From positions 1,846,001 through 1,910,000 of the forward strand of contig JALIGW010000016.1 of the NCBI GenBank assembly GCA_023053685.1: a stretch of 64,000 nucleotides of DNA. Reading direction: 5' to 3'. Below, piece by piece: positions 33,447-45,020 of this stretch. Position numbers and translations under genes: made by a program. The DNA comes from Diadophis punctatus similis (Eukaryota; Chordata; Lepidosauria; Squamata; Dipsadidae). Below the pieces are notes generated by a model. It was not told the DNA's origin. It searched no databases and worked only from the letters and a program-made list of their open reading frames with translations. How positions within the stretch are numbered: position 1 is the stretch's first letter; every line of letters begins with the position of its first letter.

Positions 33447-35184
33447 TTATTTCAGAGACATGGTGCTTAGATCCTGGAAGTAAGAAGAAAAAGACTTGCT
33501 TGGATGACTAAGAAGCGAAGAGGATTTTAGGGATAAATAAGGGTTGTGGCTCTAAGGATAAGTACCTTCAGTTTAAATTATTTAGCTCCAAAAGGTAGTA
33601 GTGAAGAACCATAACCTATATGGAGATGTGGAAAGACTCAGAACAGTTTGAATGGCACTGTTTTAAAATAAGAACAGAGGACAGACAGAAGAAATGGAAA
33701 CATCTGTCTGGAAAATGATGTAATGAACAACCATGGCATGCATGATTAAAGCTATAGTCTCCTCTATCAGAAACCCCGGATACCGTGAATATTCATCAGA
33801 TGAAAACTTCACTGTGTGTTAAGCAGAAAATCAGCCAACCAGGACCCCAAGCCTGAGAGCAGGGAAAACTGAGGTGAGCCAGGAGCCCTGGAGACAATTA
33901 AAGGGGGAGATCTAACAGGATGGAAATCAGAATAAACTTTGTCTTCATATTCAGTTTAATGCTATGGGAGGATCCCAAGAGGAATCTCTAATAAAATATT
34001 ACATCACAATTGACCACTTATCATCATCAACGGCATGAAAGGCAATAGACTTGAGCATCATAAGTGTAGAACATTATTAAGAAATGTATACCCAATGGAA
34101 GATTACAAAACAGACAAGAGAAACCCCAGAACCATAACAAAAGTGCTATTGCAGAGGCAGAAACATACTATTTTCAGAGAATTTACAGAGAAAACGAGAC
34201 ACTGTTAGGCATGTAGATCTTTTTGAATGCTATAAACAACAATACAATGAAACTCTCAGCCTCTATATTAAAATTAGCAGACTGAAATTTCACCTGAAAA
34301 CATGTAATTATACATGAAAAGTGCTGAGAATAAGGACTATTATTATACTTCTAAATACAGTGTTGTTTGGATGTGGGAAATAAACATTTGAGGTAAATGA
34401 ACACTCATCTGGGTCTAATTAAATGCAATTAATTTAATTTCTTTTTTCCCATAGATACATTAGGAACGAAGTATTGTTTCCTAGTTCATACAGCAGTTGA
34501 TTAATAAATAGAGTTAACTCTTGTAATGCAGGCAATATAGTTTTAATAAAAGAATAATACCCAACCTTGGAAATATACTGTACATAATTGAACTATCTAA
34601 AAATGGAAGTACTGGAAGAACCACTCTTCCCAAAAAAGGAGGAAGTATGAAGGACTTTTTTTTTCCAAAGCGCCTTCACAATGTATTTAGATTTCATTGT
34701 ATAAATTAGGCTCTCCCCACCACCACCCGAGATCTTATAGAGTGCAAAAATAATAAGTTTTTGCTGGCACTTTGTGCCAAAATAAATGACAGAATATCTA
34801 TTCCCCAGAAAATGGTCTGGTTAACATTTGTCTTCCCTGAAAATTGTCTGTGCTTGTAATAGAGGCTGCACTTGTTTTCTAAATTACCACTTGGATGTCA
34901 TGGGGGAAAGAATCATGACATTCTATAAATACATCTGACTTTTTAAAAGTTAAAAAGAATACGGGAAAGTTAAACTGTTAAATAAAGGAAGAAAGGTTAC
35001 CTCATGTTTAATCCAATCAGTGCAGCCCTCATGTGCGTTACCTCCTCTCTAGCCTGCTTTTTGTTTTGGGTGTTATTTTTTACAAATTTTTAAATAATAA
35101 AAATTAGTAGAAATGTTTGCCTTAGTATTCTCATACTTATTTATGCATATAGACTCCGTTTATGTTTGTTTGTTATATACTAAG
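33447..35184. other. Unassigned stretch
   Basis: About 1.7 kb with no repeat family or coding region recognised. If host-derived functional DNA exists in the window, stretches like this are where to look, but nothing in the sequence proves it. Confidence 0.35.
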
Positions 35185-35582
35185 ATCTATACCCGTGATG
35201 GCGAACCTATGGCACGAGTGCCACAAGTGGCACGTGGAGCCATATCGGTGGGCACACGAGCTCAGGTCCGGCGTGCATGTGTGCACCAGCCGGCTGATTT
35301 TCAGGCCTTCTGGGCCCACTGGGAGTCGGGAAACAGGCTGTTTCCAGCCTCCAGAGGGGGTGGGGAAGGCCGTTTTTGCCCTCCCCAGGCTCCTAGAAAG
35401 GCTCTGGAGCCTGGGGAGAGCAAAAAATGGGTGTGCCATTGCATGCTGGGAGCAGGGGGGTCATGCGTGCATGTGCGGGGGTGCATGGAATTATGAGTGT
35501 GGGCACGCACACACGTGATCCCCCACATTCCCCCCCCTTTTGGCACGTGAACCAAAAAAGGTTCGCCATCACTGATCTATAC
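35185..35582 (+). mobile_element. hAT-like MITE (CAGTGATGGCGAACC family)
   Basis: Element 35193-35574 (382 bp): left end CCGTGATGGCGAACCTATGG, right end AAAGGTTCGCCATCACTG, TSDs ATCTATAC identical with central TA. Same orientation as 22872 and 48543. Subterminal GGCACGAGTGCC palindromes are typical of the family. Confidence 0.92.
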
Positions 35583-36600
35583 AGTACACTGAATATAAGT
35601 AAAGAAAGGAAAAATAAAGGTTTGGGTTTTGGTTCACTTTGTTAGTGAACTGAAGGACAAGAGAGAATTGTGAGCTTAGGCACAGTTGGGGGAGTGCAAC
35701 AAAGAGGCTTTGTGTAGAATTTCATGTGCCAAGCAACCTGAAGAGATCAAGCAACACCTCTATCACATGGCTTGCTGCCATAATCCATTTCCCTTCCGTG
35801 CACCGTCACTGCATACGCTTTGAACAGTTGCAAAGGCTAACAGAAGGGAGCTTCTGCTCCTTCCTGAGCAATAGAAATTATGACAATCTATTGCTTCAAG
35901 CTAACTAATGAAACAAAAAGTATATGTGGCATTGTTGGTAATTTAATCATAAATACTTAAGCAAACTGTATTAGAATTTCCCAGTTTTATAAAGCAGATA
36001 TCAAAAACTTGCATCAGATTCTTAACAAAATGCCATGATTGAAACCCGCATTGGAATTCAACATTGTATCCACGCTAGCTGGCTCATACCACAATTCCAG
36101 TTCTTCGGGGTTTTTTCTCAATTGCTGCTATTTTGTGGGTGTTGGTGGTCACATACAGACCTGCACAAGGGCAAAACGTTGTTTTCAGATCCTCCACTCT
36201 CTCCTCAGGCAGTCTGCTCACTAACATTCTCCATCCTTGTCCTTTTAAATCCTAATAAGAAAATACAACATGGAGAGTCTTGGCCATAAGCAAGCTATTA
36301 AGCATAGACTTTATCATTGTCAGAGATACTGGAATTAAAATATAGAACAACTAAAGTAGCTCCAAAGTTTCTGTTCCAACCATCTTAGTGCAAAGTCACA
36401 GAACCCAGTACATTGTCTATGCAATAGGATATACTCATAACAATGCTTGTTCCTAATATTAACTTAATTTTTCTTTGATTTCCTTGTTGAAAACATTCCT
36501 CAGGCATTTGCTTTACAATGCACATTTCTCTTTAAATTACTTCATTTTCCTCAACTGTCAAATGAATGCATATTTGAATCCCCTCCCCCCCTGTCTTCTT
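35583..36600. other. Unassigned stretch
   Basis: No gene or repeat recognised. Two overlapping open frames at 36035-36289 have no domain. Confidence 0.35.
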
Positions 36601-36602
36601 TT

Positions 36603-36906
36603 AGTTATCTCGGTATGTCTGGTCTAACGAAGAGAAGGAATAGGGATGACATGATAGTAATCTTCCAATATTTGAGGGGCTGTCACAAAAGAGAGGGGGT
36701 CAACCTATTATCCAAAGCTCCTGAAGGCAGGATAAGAAGTAACAGATGAACATTTATGAAGGAGCGATCCAACGTAAAACTAAGGAAAGATTTCCTGACA
36801 GTGACAAGAATCACTGGAACAGCTTGTCTCCAAAAGTTGTGGGTGCACCATCACTGGAGATATTTAAGAAGAGATTGGGCAGTCATTTGTCTGGAATGGT
36901 CTAGGG
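36603..36906 (+). mobile_element. CR1 LINE 3' segment, left of a hAT insertion
   Basis: Worn coding sequence in ORF2 C-terminal order: MSGLTKRRNRDDMIVIFQYL, then ERSNVKLRKDFLTVTR and HHHWRYLRRDWAVI-type shifted frame. Ends at the target GTCTAGGG and resumes at 37323. Confidence 0.8.
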
Positions 36907-37330
36907 CAGTGATGGCGAACCTTTTTTCCCTCGGGTGCCGAAAGTGCACGTGCGCATGCTATTGCGCATGCGTGCATGCCCACACCTATAATTCAATGCC
37001 CCCTATGCGCCCCACCCCCTGCGTATGTGTGTGTGCCCCCTTCGCTACTCCACCCCTCACACATGCGTGCACGACCCCCCTCCTCCATTTCCCGACTTCC
37101 GATGGGCCCGGTAGGCCCATTTTTTGCCCTCCGCAGGCTCCAAATGCTTTCTTGGAGCCTGGGGAGGGCGAAAACGCCCTCCCAGAGCCTCCGCGTGAGC
37201 TGAAAATCAGCTGGCCAGCACGCACATGCATGCTGGAGTTCAGCTAGGGCAACGGCTCATATGCCGGCAGATATGGTTCCGCGTGCCACCTGTGGCACTC
37301 ATGCCATAGGTTCGCCATCACGGGTCTAGG
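36899..37330 (-). mobile_element. hAT-like MITE (CAGTGATGGCGAACC family) in a CR1 3' end
   Basis: Element 36907-37322 (416 bp): ends CAGTGATGGCGAACC and GGTTCGCCATCACGG, TSDs GTCTAGGG identical with central TA. Opposite in orientation to 22872 but in the same CR1 position. Confidence 0.92.
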
Positions 37331-37400
37331 GTCTCCCGCTTGAGCAGGGGATTAGACAACCTCCAAGGCCCTTCTAACTCTCTTATTCTGTTATCTGTTA
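37323..37400 (+). mobile_element. CR1 LINE 3' terminus, right of hAT insertion
   Basis: GTCTAGGGTCTCCCGCTTGA to TCTAACTCTCTTATTCTGTT. Confidence 0.8.
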
Positions 37401-37914
37401 AAGTATAGGGAAAGGCAAATTGAGCTTGAAAGAGAAAATATTATTTTAAATCTCTTTGTAGAGTTATGAATCATTTCTGAACAATTCAGCTCTGAGTACT
37501 GTATAATGAATGGTTGCTCTTAGTAACATGTATTAGGGTAATGTGTTATTTTGCTAAGAAATCTTCTTGGACAGAACAGTCTTTGCTGAATAAAATCCAT
37601 TCACTTTTAGGGGTAAGCAGATGCTCTGTGAAACATGACTGCTCACCTATATCTTATCAGAGGTTTCCTTTATACTGTCTAAATGCAATATGGTGCAATA
37701 ATATCCATAGTCACCCTATAATTCTTCCTGATAGTTGGATACTAGCTGCTAGGTTCAGGCAATTTAGAGTAACTTTCTGCTTAAAAGAATTCACAGCAGT
37801 GCACAAAGCAATAAACATAATCGACATACAGCAATTAAGAACATCATTAAAATAAAGGCAAATTCTTCATGCCTACGTAATACAGGTTCTTAGTGTAACT
37901 GGATGCAAATGTCA
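37401..37914. other. Unassigned stretch
   Basis: A 113-codon frame at 37514-37855 shows no domain. No repeat recognised. Confidence 0.35.
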
Positions 37915-38503
37915 AGCCTATGCAGAGGTGGGTTCCTCCCAGTTCGGTCTGGTTTGCCCGAACTGGTAGCAACCAGCTGATGACATCACGATGACATCAC
38001 GGAATCGGTTCAGTCGGTGCTGGTCTGTGGGCGCCACCCATCTTTTAAAAAAATCAGAATTTTTTCCCTATTTTTTTTAATATATTGCATACACATACAG
38101 TATATATAGTAGATAATGTATCTTTTGTATCTATACTATGTAATATGTATGTACACATATGACATATATACATAGGATAAATAGTATATTTTGGATGTTC
38201 AGTAGTAGTAAATAAATAGACAGGGAAATTGTATCTCGTTGAGGCCTTTGAGGTGAGGAGAGGCCAGGCACTCTAACCCTAACCCTAACCCTTGACGTGA
38301 ATGAAGTCAGGTTGGCCACGCCCACCCACACATGATCAGTGAGCTACATCTGCCCAGTCACACGACCACAAAACTACACCTGCAAAGTCACATTACCAGG
38401 AAGCCACGCCCACCATCACATGACCCTCAAGACACACCCATAAAACAAGCCATGCCCACAGAACCGGTAGTAAAAAAATTTAGAACCCACCCCTGAGCCT
38501 ATG
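37915..38503. mobile_element. hAT-like MITE (CAGAGGTGGGTTCC family), 573 bp
   Basis: Element 37923-38495: left end CAGAGGTGGGTTCCTCCC, right end AGAACCCACCCCTG, TSDs AGCCTATG identical. The left half resembles 16248 and 44186. The right half (CCACGCCCA, CACATGACC repeats) resembles 32917 in inverted form, so the copy joins two subfamilies. An AT-rich insert with TATATA lies in the middle, followed by a telomere-like CTAACC run. Confidence 0.88.
38273..38292. repeat. Short telomere-like (CCCTAA) run
   Basis: Just over three CCCTAA units inside the MITE. Too short to be a true interstitial telomere. Confidence 0.6.
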
Positions 38504-39412
38504 TACTCAATGTATAGGCATATGGAAAAGGGTTTTTCTAAAATGTTTGGCCCAAGTCTAAGAATAAAATGGTGTAATGTCTGATTCTGATTGCAAAAGC
38601 TGAATGGGGATTTGGATCTTGTTTCAACATTTGTTCAAAGGACTGCAAAAGATTTAAGATATATTGCATTCAAAGCTGTGTTGGTCCTTATTCCTAGTTT
38701 CACTTCTCTCCTAAGATGGTCTTTCCACTGTGGTTAATGTTAGGGTCAATCCTGTTCTTAACTGTTATAAGAAATTCCAGATTAATAAAATGTTTAAAAG
38801 CGGGGCAGCCACTTCTTCCCAGTCTATGGCACCTGAGCTTTGATATGCTTCAGGCTGGAATATTAGTTGTTATTTATGAGATTTTATGCCTCGAATTAAA
38901 TGTTAAACTAAAAATGTTCCCTTTTCAGACCTAATTCCTGCTTTTGTCTGTTAGGGAATTACTGTAACAATTAGAACTCTCCGACTAGCCACGCAAGTCT
39001 GGGCATCTTTAGAGAATACTTAATAATTATAATTAGGGAGCATGTGTCAGGCACTCAGTACTGTAGCCTCAAGAAGACTGGGCCAAATAAAACAATGAAT
39101 AGCACGTGAAGCAAGTGGCAGGCAGGGAGCAAGAAGCCAAGGGAGTTGACAGGAAAAGAGGTGTTGCTTAACATCTTGATTTAAATGATGCAGTAAATTA
39201 TACAGGACAAAGTGGGAAATGGCTCAAACAATTTTGCCTAGGACATGCTGCCTAGCTTGAAAGGTCCACCATTCTCTCTGTATTTTATTGTAAGGTAAGG
39301 AACCAGGAGTAGGAATGACTCAGCAGCATGCAAATTTAATTAAACAATAACATACTGTATGTACAGGGTAATCTTTCCTGTGATGTTTATTTCTGACAAG
39401 TCAATTCGAATA
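38504..39412. other. Unassigned stretch
   Basis: No recognised feature. Confidence 0.35.
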
Positions 39413-39736
39413 CTGTAGGTCAGTGGTTCCCAACCTTCCTAATGCCGCGACCCACGCCCCGCCCCTGCGCCCCCACCGTGACCCACCCTGCCGCCGCCAT
39501 TTGGGTTCTTTTACCCTCTGTGCATGCGCAAAGTGTGCTGCGCATGCGTAGATAGTAAAATAACCCAAATGGCGGCAGCGGGGTGGAGCACGGTGGGGGC
39601 GCAGGTTGTGGGGCGCGATATGGCCAGGCTTGTGGCAGTGGGGGGGGAGCTGAGGATGTCGGGGCGACCCCTGGGAAATGGTCGTTCGACCCCCAAAGGG
39701 GTCCCGACCCTCAGGTTGGGAACCGTTGCTGTAGGT
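39413..39736 (-). mobile_element. Second SPIN-related hAT MITE with internal hairpin
   Basis: Element 39421-39728 (308 bp): ends CAGTGGTTCCCAACCTTCC and GGTTGGGAACCGTTG, TSDs CTGTAGGT identical with central TA. The last 110 bp are nearly identical to those of 31406-32018. The left interior is an inverted repeat around GCCATTTGGGTT / AACCCAAATGGC with CATGCGCA in the loop. Confidence 0.88.
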
Positions 39737-40150
39737 GATCCTGGTAGTATCCCAGCAACTAAGAATAAATGCCAAAGCCAACATTTAAAACAGAAAATTG
39801 AATGAATTTTTCATTTTAAAATTCAAAACACTTGGGAACTTACTTTATGGTAAATTTATCATTATAGACTCTACCCCCCCAATTTCAAACTGTGTTAAAA
39901 TTACTAAACAAGGCCTTTCAGGTAAGGTTGTCCACAAAGTGGCTAAAAAGCCAAGATGGTAGCTATAACCATGTAGGATCAGAGAGTATGAATGATAATC
40001 CTGACAAATTCTAAGTTGTTAGCTGTTCTCCATCCTTTAAGAGAAGCTGAGGCCCAGAGAGAGCTTTGGGGAATAAACTATAGCAGTTATTTCAGCATCC
40101 TTCCAAATGTCATTGGGGAATGAAGAAGGAGAAGTGGTATACTCCTGATA
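39737..40150. other. Unassigned stretch
   Basis: No recognised feature. Confidence 0.35.
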
Positions 40151-40731
40151 TACGAGGGTGAGTCAAGAAGTAATTCCATTTTTTTAGGACAGGTATAATT
40201 ACCAACACAGGAACATGCAGCATACATCAAAATGAAGCTGGTCCTCTGTGGATCACATCCCTACTTCTCAACATAGTCACCGTTTCTCTCAATAGCAATG
40301 TTCCACCTTCGAATGAGAGCATGTATCCCTGCCTCGTAAAGTTTTGTTGACTGTTCTTTGAGCCACTTCTTCACTGCAGGTTTCACGTCCTTGTCACTGG
40401 AATAATGTTTGCCTCTGAAACCCTCTTCAGACTATCATCTCTTCGGCCCCATGAAAGAGGGTTTGAGAGGTAAGCATTATTCCAGTGACGAGGAAGTGAA
40501 AACTGCAGTGAAGAAGTGGCTCAAAAAACAGTCAACAAAACTTTACGAGGCAGGGATACATGCATCATTCGAAGGTGGAACATTGCTATTGAGAGAAATG
40601 GTGACTATGTTGAGAAGTAGGGATGTGATCCAAAGAGGACCAGCTTCATTTTGATGTATGCTACATGTTCCTGTGTTGGTAATTATACCTGTCCTAAAGA
40701 AAATGGCATTACATTTTGACTCACCCTCGTA
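40151..40731. mobile_element. Foldback mariner derivative: two inverted 3' halves
   Basis: Element 40153-40729 (577 bp), flanked by TA. Outer ends CGAGGGTGAGTCAAGAAGTA and its inverse. Each arm (about 280 bp) carries the C-terminal end of a mariner transposase. The right arm reads SDYHLFGPMKEGLRGKHYSS, DEEVKTAVKKWLKKQSTKLY and EAGIHASF; the left arm in reverse keeps the frame through the usual ALIRRWN end. Mariner normally has about 30-bp TIRs and one 345-aa ORF, so this is a palindromic end-to-end derivative without the catalytic DD34D core. Confidence 0.85.
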
Positions 40732-40767
40732 ATTAAAAACCTGCCCCTGACTATCCTGACTATGTCA

Positions 40768-40850
40768 TGCAAATCAATTAATCAATCAATCAATCAATCA
40801 ATTCAATTTGTACACCATCTGATTGCCAACAATTCTAGGTATTTTCTACA
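40768..40850 (-). repeat. AATC simple repeat with LINE-type tail
   Basis: AATCAATCAATCAATC then ATTTGTACACCATCTGATTG, antisense LINE tail pattern. Confidence 0.5.
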
Positions 40851-41029
40851 ATTTCAACATGCACTAAACAGGCACAAATATGGTAATATCAATGAAGAGA
40901 ATGGGAATGACATTTTCAGCTCTTTTTTTTCTTTATTTAGGGATTGGCAGCATATAGTATGTAGATTTGTGTGGTCTAGCAAAGATTCGTGTCACTTGTT
41001 ATTTCCACAGAACAAATAAATATTAACCT

Positions 41030-41567
41030 GTGGAGTTCTTGGTGCTCTCTGAGCTTGAGTTGCTTGTAGTCATTTTGTTACCTAGCTAGTTAACATCGTC
41101 CATGCAAGTGAGTGTGGGGTTTGCTCCTTGTTTATGTACAGAAGCTTGTCCTGAAGTTTTGACGAGCATATGGTTTTCTCCTTAGTAGTTTCTTGATTAG
41201 GGTATTGGTTTCTACTTGATTCTACTTGCTAATCCCTGCTTAATTGGGTGTTGACTTTTAGACAGGATGTGTTCTGATCATTTTGTTTCCTTCTTATCTT
41301 TTTTAATTGTCGCTTTTGAATGCTGTGTAATTATGGTTTATCTCTGTTTGTCTATTGATGGCTGGTTTTTCTAAATGCCAAGCATTTTTGGATTTAGCTT
41401 GGTCCAGTTTCACAGTTGAAATTATGGTTGAGTCTAATCATGTGTTGTGAGATTAAGGGCTTTTCATCGTATCTTCTGTTTGTGTTCAAGGATGCACTTT
41501 GTCAGGCTTCTGCCTGTCGGTATTTCATTGTGGCAATTACGGTCCTTATACTGTATGTTGTAGATAA
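41030..41567 (-). mobile_element. Penelope-like element 3' part, minus strand
   Basis: The reverse strand reads VIYNIQ-like entry to GIY-YIG, LTKCILEHKQ, then the same untranslated tail as 10800-10990 (GAGCAAACCCCACACTCACT in reverse). Frameshifts throughout. The tail points to low coordinates. Confidence 0.65.
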
Positions 41568-41931
41568 AGGTAAAGATAAAGGTTTCCCCTGTCCAATTGT
41601 GTTTGACTCTAAAGGGAAGTGCTGACCTCCGTTTCTTAGCTGAGGGAGCCTGTATTATCCAAAGACATTGCCGTGGTCATGTGACCAGCATGACTATAAG
41701 CCAAGGCCCACAGAATACTGTTAACCTTCCCACAAAAGTGGTTCCTTTTTATCTACTTGCATTGATAAGCTTTTGAACTGCTAGGTGGGCAGGAGCTGTG
41801 GCAAGGACAGGAGTTCACCTGATCGCATGGCATTCGGGTCTTGAACCTGGGCTGTCAGCTTTCCAACTGACAAACTCAGTGTCTTTAACCATTGAGCTAT
41901 TGTGCACACACACACCCCATGTTGTAGATAA
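41555..41931 (-). mobile_element. Sauria SINE with 13-bp TSD
   Basis: Element 41568-41918 on the minus strand. The tail (plus strand AGGTAAAGATAAAGGTTTCC) is the Bov-B-like 3' end; the body includes CATGTGACCAGCATGACTAT, and the tRNA-like head ends at CATTGAGCTATTGTGC. TSD ATGTTGTAGATAA at 41555-41567 and 41919-41931 is identical. Mobilised by Bov-B machinery according to what is known of the family. Confidence 0.9.
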
Positions 41932-42205
41932 CTTTAGGCAAACACACACAAAAGAATACCCTAATTAAGGAACTACCAAGAAAAAAAAAACCACAGCCCA
42001 GCAGAACTGGCAGAACAAGTTACTGGACAGTACATAAAGAGGGAGCAAACCCCACACTTATTTTCACTTGTGATATTACCTAGTTGGGTAATGAAACATC
42101 TGCACTATGTTACCTAATTGGCTAATGAAATGTTTGCAAGCAAACAACCAAGTTCAGAGAGTATCATAAACAACACAGTTCAATCCTGAGATACATATTT
42201 CCTAT
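41932..42205 (+). mobile_element. Penelope-like element 3' tail, plus strand
   Basis: AATACCCTAATTAAGGAACT, GAGCAAACCCCACACTTATT and CCAAGTTCAGAGAG match the tail at 10800-10990. Contains a small duplication of the segment GTTACCTAATTGGCTAATGA (42085 / 42110). Its 5' end lies against the 5' end of the minus-strand copy. Confidence 0.7.
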
Positions 42206-42218
42206 TCTATTTGAAGTA

Positions 42219-42676
42219 TTAACCGCAAAGCCCTACAGGGCTTAGGGCCAAGCTATCTTCGGGACCGCCTACTACCACATACCTCCCAACAACCGGTTAG
42301 ATCCCACAGGGTTGGCCTCTTTCAGGTTCCGTCAGCTAAACAATGTTGGCTAGCGGGTCCTCGGGGGAGAGCTTTCTCTGTCGCTGCTCCGGCTCTCTGG
42401 AACCAGCTCCCATCTGAGATCCATACCATCCCCACCCTATTGGCCTTCCAGAAAGCCGTTAAGACCTGGCTTTTCCGACAGGCTTGGGGATAGTGACCCT
42501 ATGGAGTGGATTAATGCGGTCTCCCCCTGAATGTTAGGAATGTTGGACATGTGTTTTAATATTTTAAATGTATTTTTAAATTTGCTTTTACATTTTTATA
42601 CTAAATTGTTTATGTTCACTGTAAGCCGCCCAGCGGCATAGAAGTATGAACAATAAATAAACAATAAATAAATAAA
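42219..42676 (+). mobile_element. L2 LINE 3' end
   Basis: Coding remnant in shifted frames: LQGLRAKLSSGPPTTTYLP, then WNQLPSEI-like, AFQKAVKTWLFRQAW and stop. The 3' UTR ends GTAAGCCGCCCAGCGGCATA then AATAAATAAACAATAAATA. 5' truncated. Same family group as the long copy at 55848-57901. Confidence 0.75.
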
Positions 42677-44177
42677 GTAATGGAGCTTTGGAGCTATATT
42701 GTGATCCAGGGATCATGATTCCTTACCTCGATCTTAAGCTAAAAATATTGAAGATGGTAACAAGTAGTAGCCCCTTTTTTAAAAAAGAAAGAGCTTGAAG
42801 AGGGTAAAATCATATTCAAACCGTAGAAACAGTTGTATTTTCTGAACATCTGATGAATGATGAAAAAAATGATTCATCATGCTGAGAGATGTTCCTGGAT
42901 TGACAGTTTTACCAAGCCCTGATATTTTAAGATGTAAGTTATGTTATCCTATCCCTTGCTCAAGCACATTTAGGAAGTCTAATGTCATTTGTTTGTTTCC
43001 TAAGTCTGAGGAATAAACTTTGCAATTTAAATAGGAGTTTTAATTTATAATTTCAGCTTGTAATTACCGTACATGCAGAAGCTTAACAAAAGCCAGGCCG
43101 TTGAGTGCATTGCTTTTACTTAAATGAGGAGTGAATTTGGCTTCAGGACTTTTTGAATAATAATGGTAATGCATAATGCAGATTTATTATCCCTGGTTTT
43201 CTTCCACAGTTTTCTGTGGCTTTGATATATTTGTCTGCCAGCTCTATTGTGCAAAGCTGAATACCTAATTGTGGCTAATACGCTTTTAATCGTCCTCTTC
43301 TATTAAAGATATTCTTTTAAACCAAAGTATGTGAAATGTAGAATTATGCATTAAGCAAATTTAATGTTATTTAAAAATTGCAAATAAAGAACAACCTTTT
43401 TAGGTATGCAATAGTGTTTTCCTTTGTATTTTTAAAGGGACACTTTGTCTTATTAATTCATAGTATGAAAAGCAAGTGAAACATTTATTTGTCCCCAAAT
43501 GTGAAAGCAAATGTGAGGGATTTTCCCCCATTCTAACTGCCATAGTTTTATGTTCACCTTCCAGTTGGATTTAAAGACTCCAAGTCCATTATATTAAGCA
43601 AACAGTGCAAGGACCTTACAGCCCATCTAAATTTTGCACCTGGATAGTGAATTAAGCACTTGTTCATACTCTCTCCTCCCACCGCCCCCAGGTCTATGTG
43701 TGTAAAAAATGGTATGTTTTTCTGTTTAAATTGCCGCTGTTAGATCTATATTTCCACAAGAATGCAAAAAGCATAGAGACATCTTATGCAAATCCATGCT
43801 TGTGGTGGGAGAGTATTTCCTTTTCTTTTTGATTATACATTTCCTGACTTTCAATTACCCTAATCGGCTTTTTAAAAATTGAAATAGGAATTAAAATAAG
43901 TATAAGAGTACCATACAATTGGTTAGCATTGAAAGTGTGTCACCTTGAAGGACACCGATCATTCTATTCAAAAAAGAGATATATTGGATATGCTTTATAT
44001 TAATGTTCTCTATCGTATCTTGGTGGGCTAGGCTACAGTATGATAATTCCCTAGTTGCATGGGCAGTGAGAATTATTAGTTACATGACAGTTACATTTTT
44101 CAGGAGTCACCAGGCATAACAGTATGAAAAAATATGAATCTCAAATATACACTGACCTGGAACATATCCTATTCAAG
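42677..44177. other. Unassigned stretch
   Basis: About 1.5 kb free of recognised repeats. No coding signal. Confidence 0.35.
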
Positions 44178-44505
44178 CTTCTAATCAGGGGTGGGTTCCT
44201 CCTGGTTTGGACCGATTTGCCCAAACCATTAGCAGCCCGCTGGTGACGTCACAATGATGTCACCGAACCGGATCGATTGGTGCCGGTCCATGGGCATCGC
44301 CATATTTTTTTGAATTTTTTTGAATTTTTTTTCCTTCTGAGCATGCGCAGAAGCTGAGATCCGGCACTATGCATGAGGTTTGGCTTTGTTTTGTTTTGTT
44401 TTTATTTTTCCTTACTGCACATGCGCGTGCGTGCGGTGCACCCACGTGGCGCATGAGGGAGCGAAACGGCAGCAAGGTAAGTTGGAACCCACCCCTGCTT
44501 CTAAT
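44178..44505. mobile_element. hAT-like MITE (CAGGGGTGGGTTCC family), 312 bp
   Basis: Element 44186-44497: left end CAGGGGTGGGTTCCTCCTGG, right end TTGGAACCCACCCCTG, TSDs CTTCTAAT identical. The interior has TGACGTCACAATGATGTCA and GAGCATGCGCAGAAGC. Confidence 0.9.
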
Positions 44506-44611
44506 GTATCTCTTAAGTCCTTAACATGTGTAGTGCTTCCATTTCAATGTTCTCTAGACCAAAAAGCAACATAGACAATGCAAAAACTTCAAAAATGACT
44601 CACCGCTGTAT

Positions 44612-45020
44612 AGGTAGTCCTTTGCTTATGATGACAATTCCAGTCAAAAGTTGTTGCAGTCGTAAGTCGAGGCATAATGTAATGGGGCCAATTTTTCAAT
44701 GTTTTTTTAAATAGTGATTGTTAAGCAGATCTCATAGTCATAAGTTGAATCTATCCCCTTGAGCATTCTTTTGCTGTTAAATGACTGGTAATAAATTAAG
44801 GGTTATCTGGCTTGTTATAGTAATTGTTAAAATTTAAGAGGTTTTTTTTTGTTCTTGTCTTCTGGTAAATTAGTGTTTTGGGCCATGACCAGCATGACAA
44901 TCACTTTGTGAACAGGTGACCCATACATGATAACCATTTTCTAAACATGGACGTGCTTTTCAAATTCAAATTATGCCTGCCAACTTTTATTTTGTGAGTT
45001 GCTAGGTCAAAGTCTGGCTG
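44612..45020 (+). repeat. Dispersed squamate repeat (AGGTAGTCCTTTGCTTATGA end)
   Basis: TAGGTAGTCCTTTGCTTATG, GTTGCAGTCGTAAGTCGAGG and CATAGTCATAAGTTGAATC fit the same dispersed repeat as 26171-26668, worn. Class unknown. Confidence 0.4.

Noticed and set aside
38273..38292. Interstitial telomere
   Set aside because: Only about three CCCTAA units, within a MITE. A second GGGTTAGGGG pair at 45674 is also too short.
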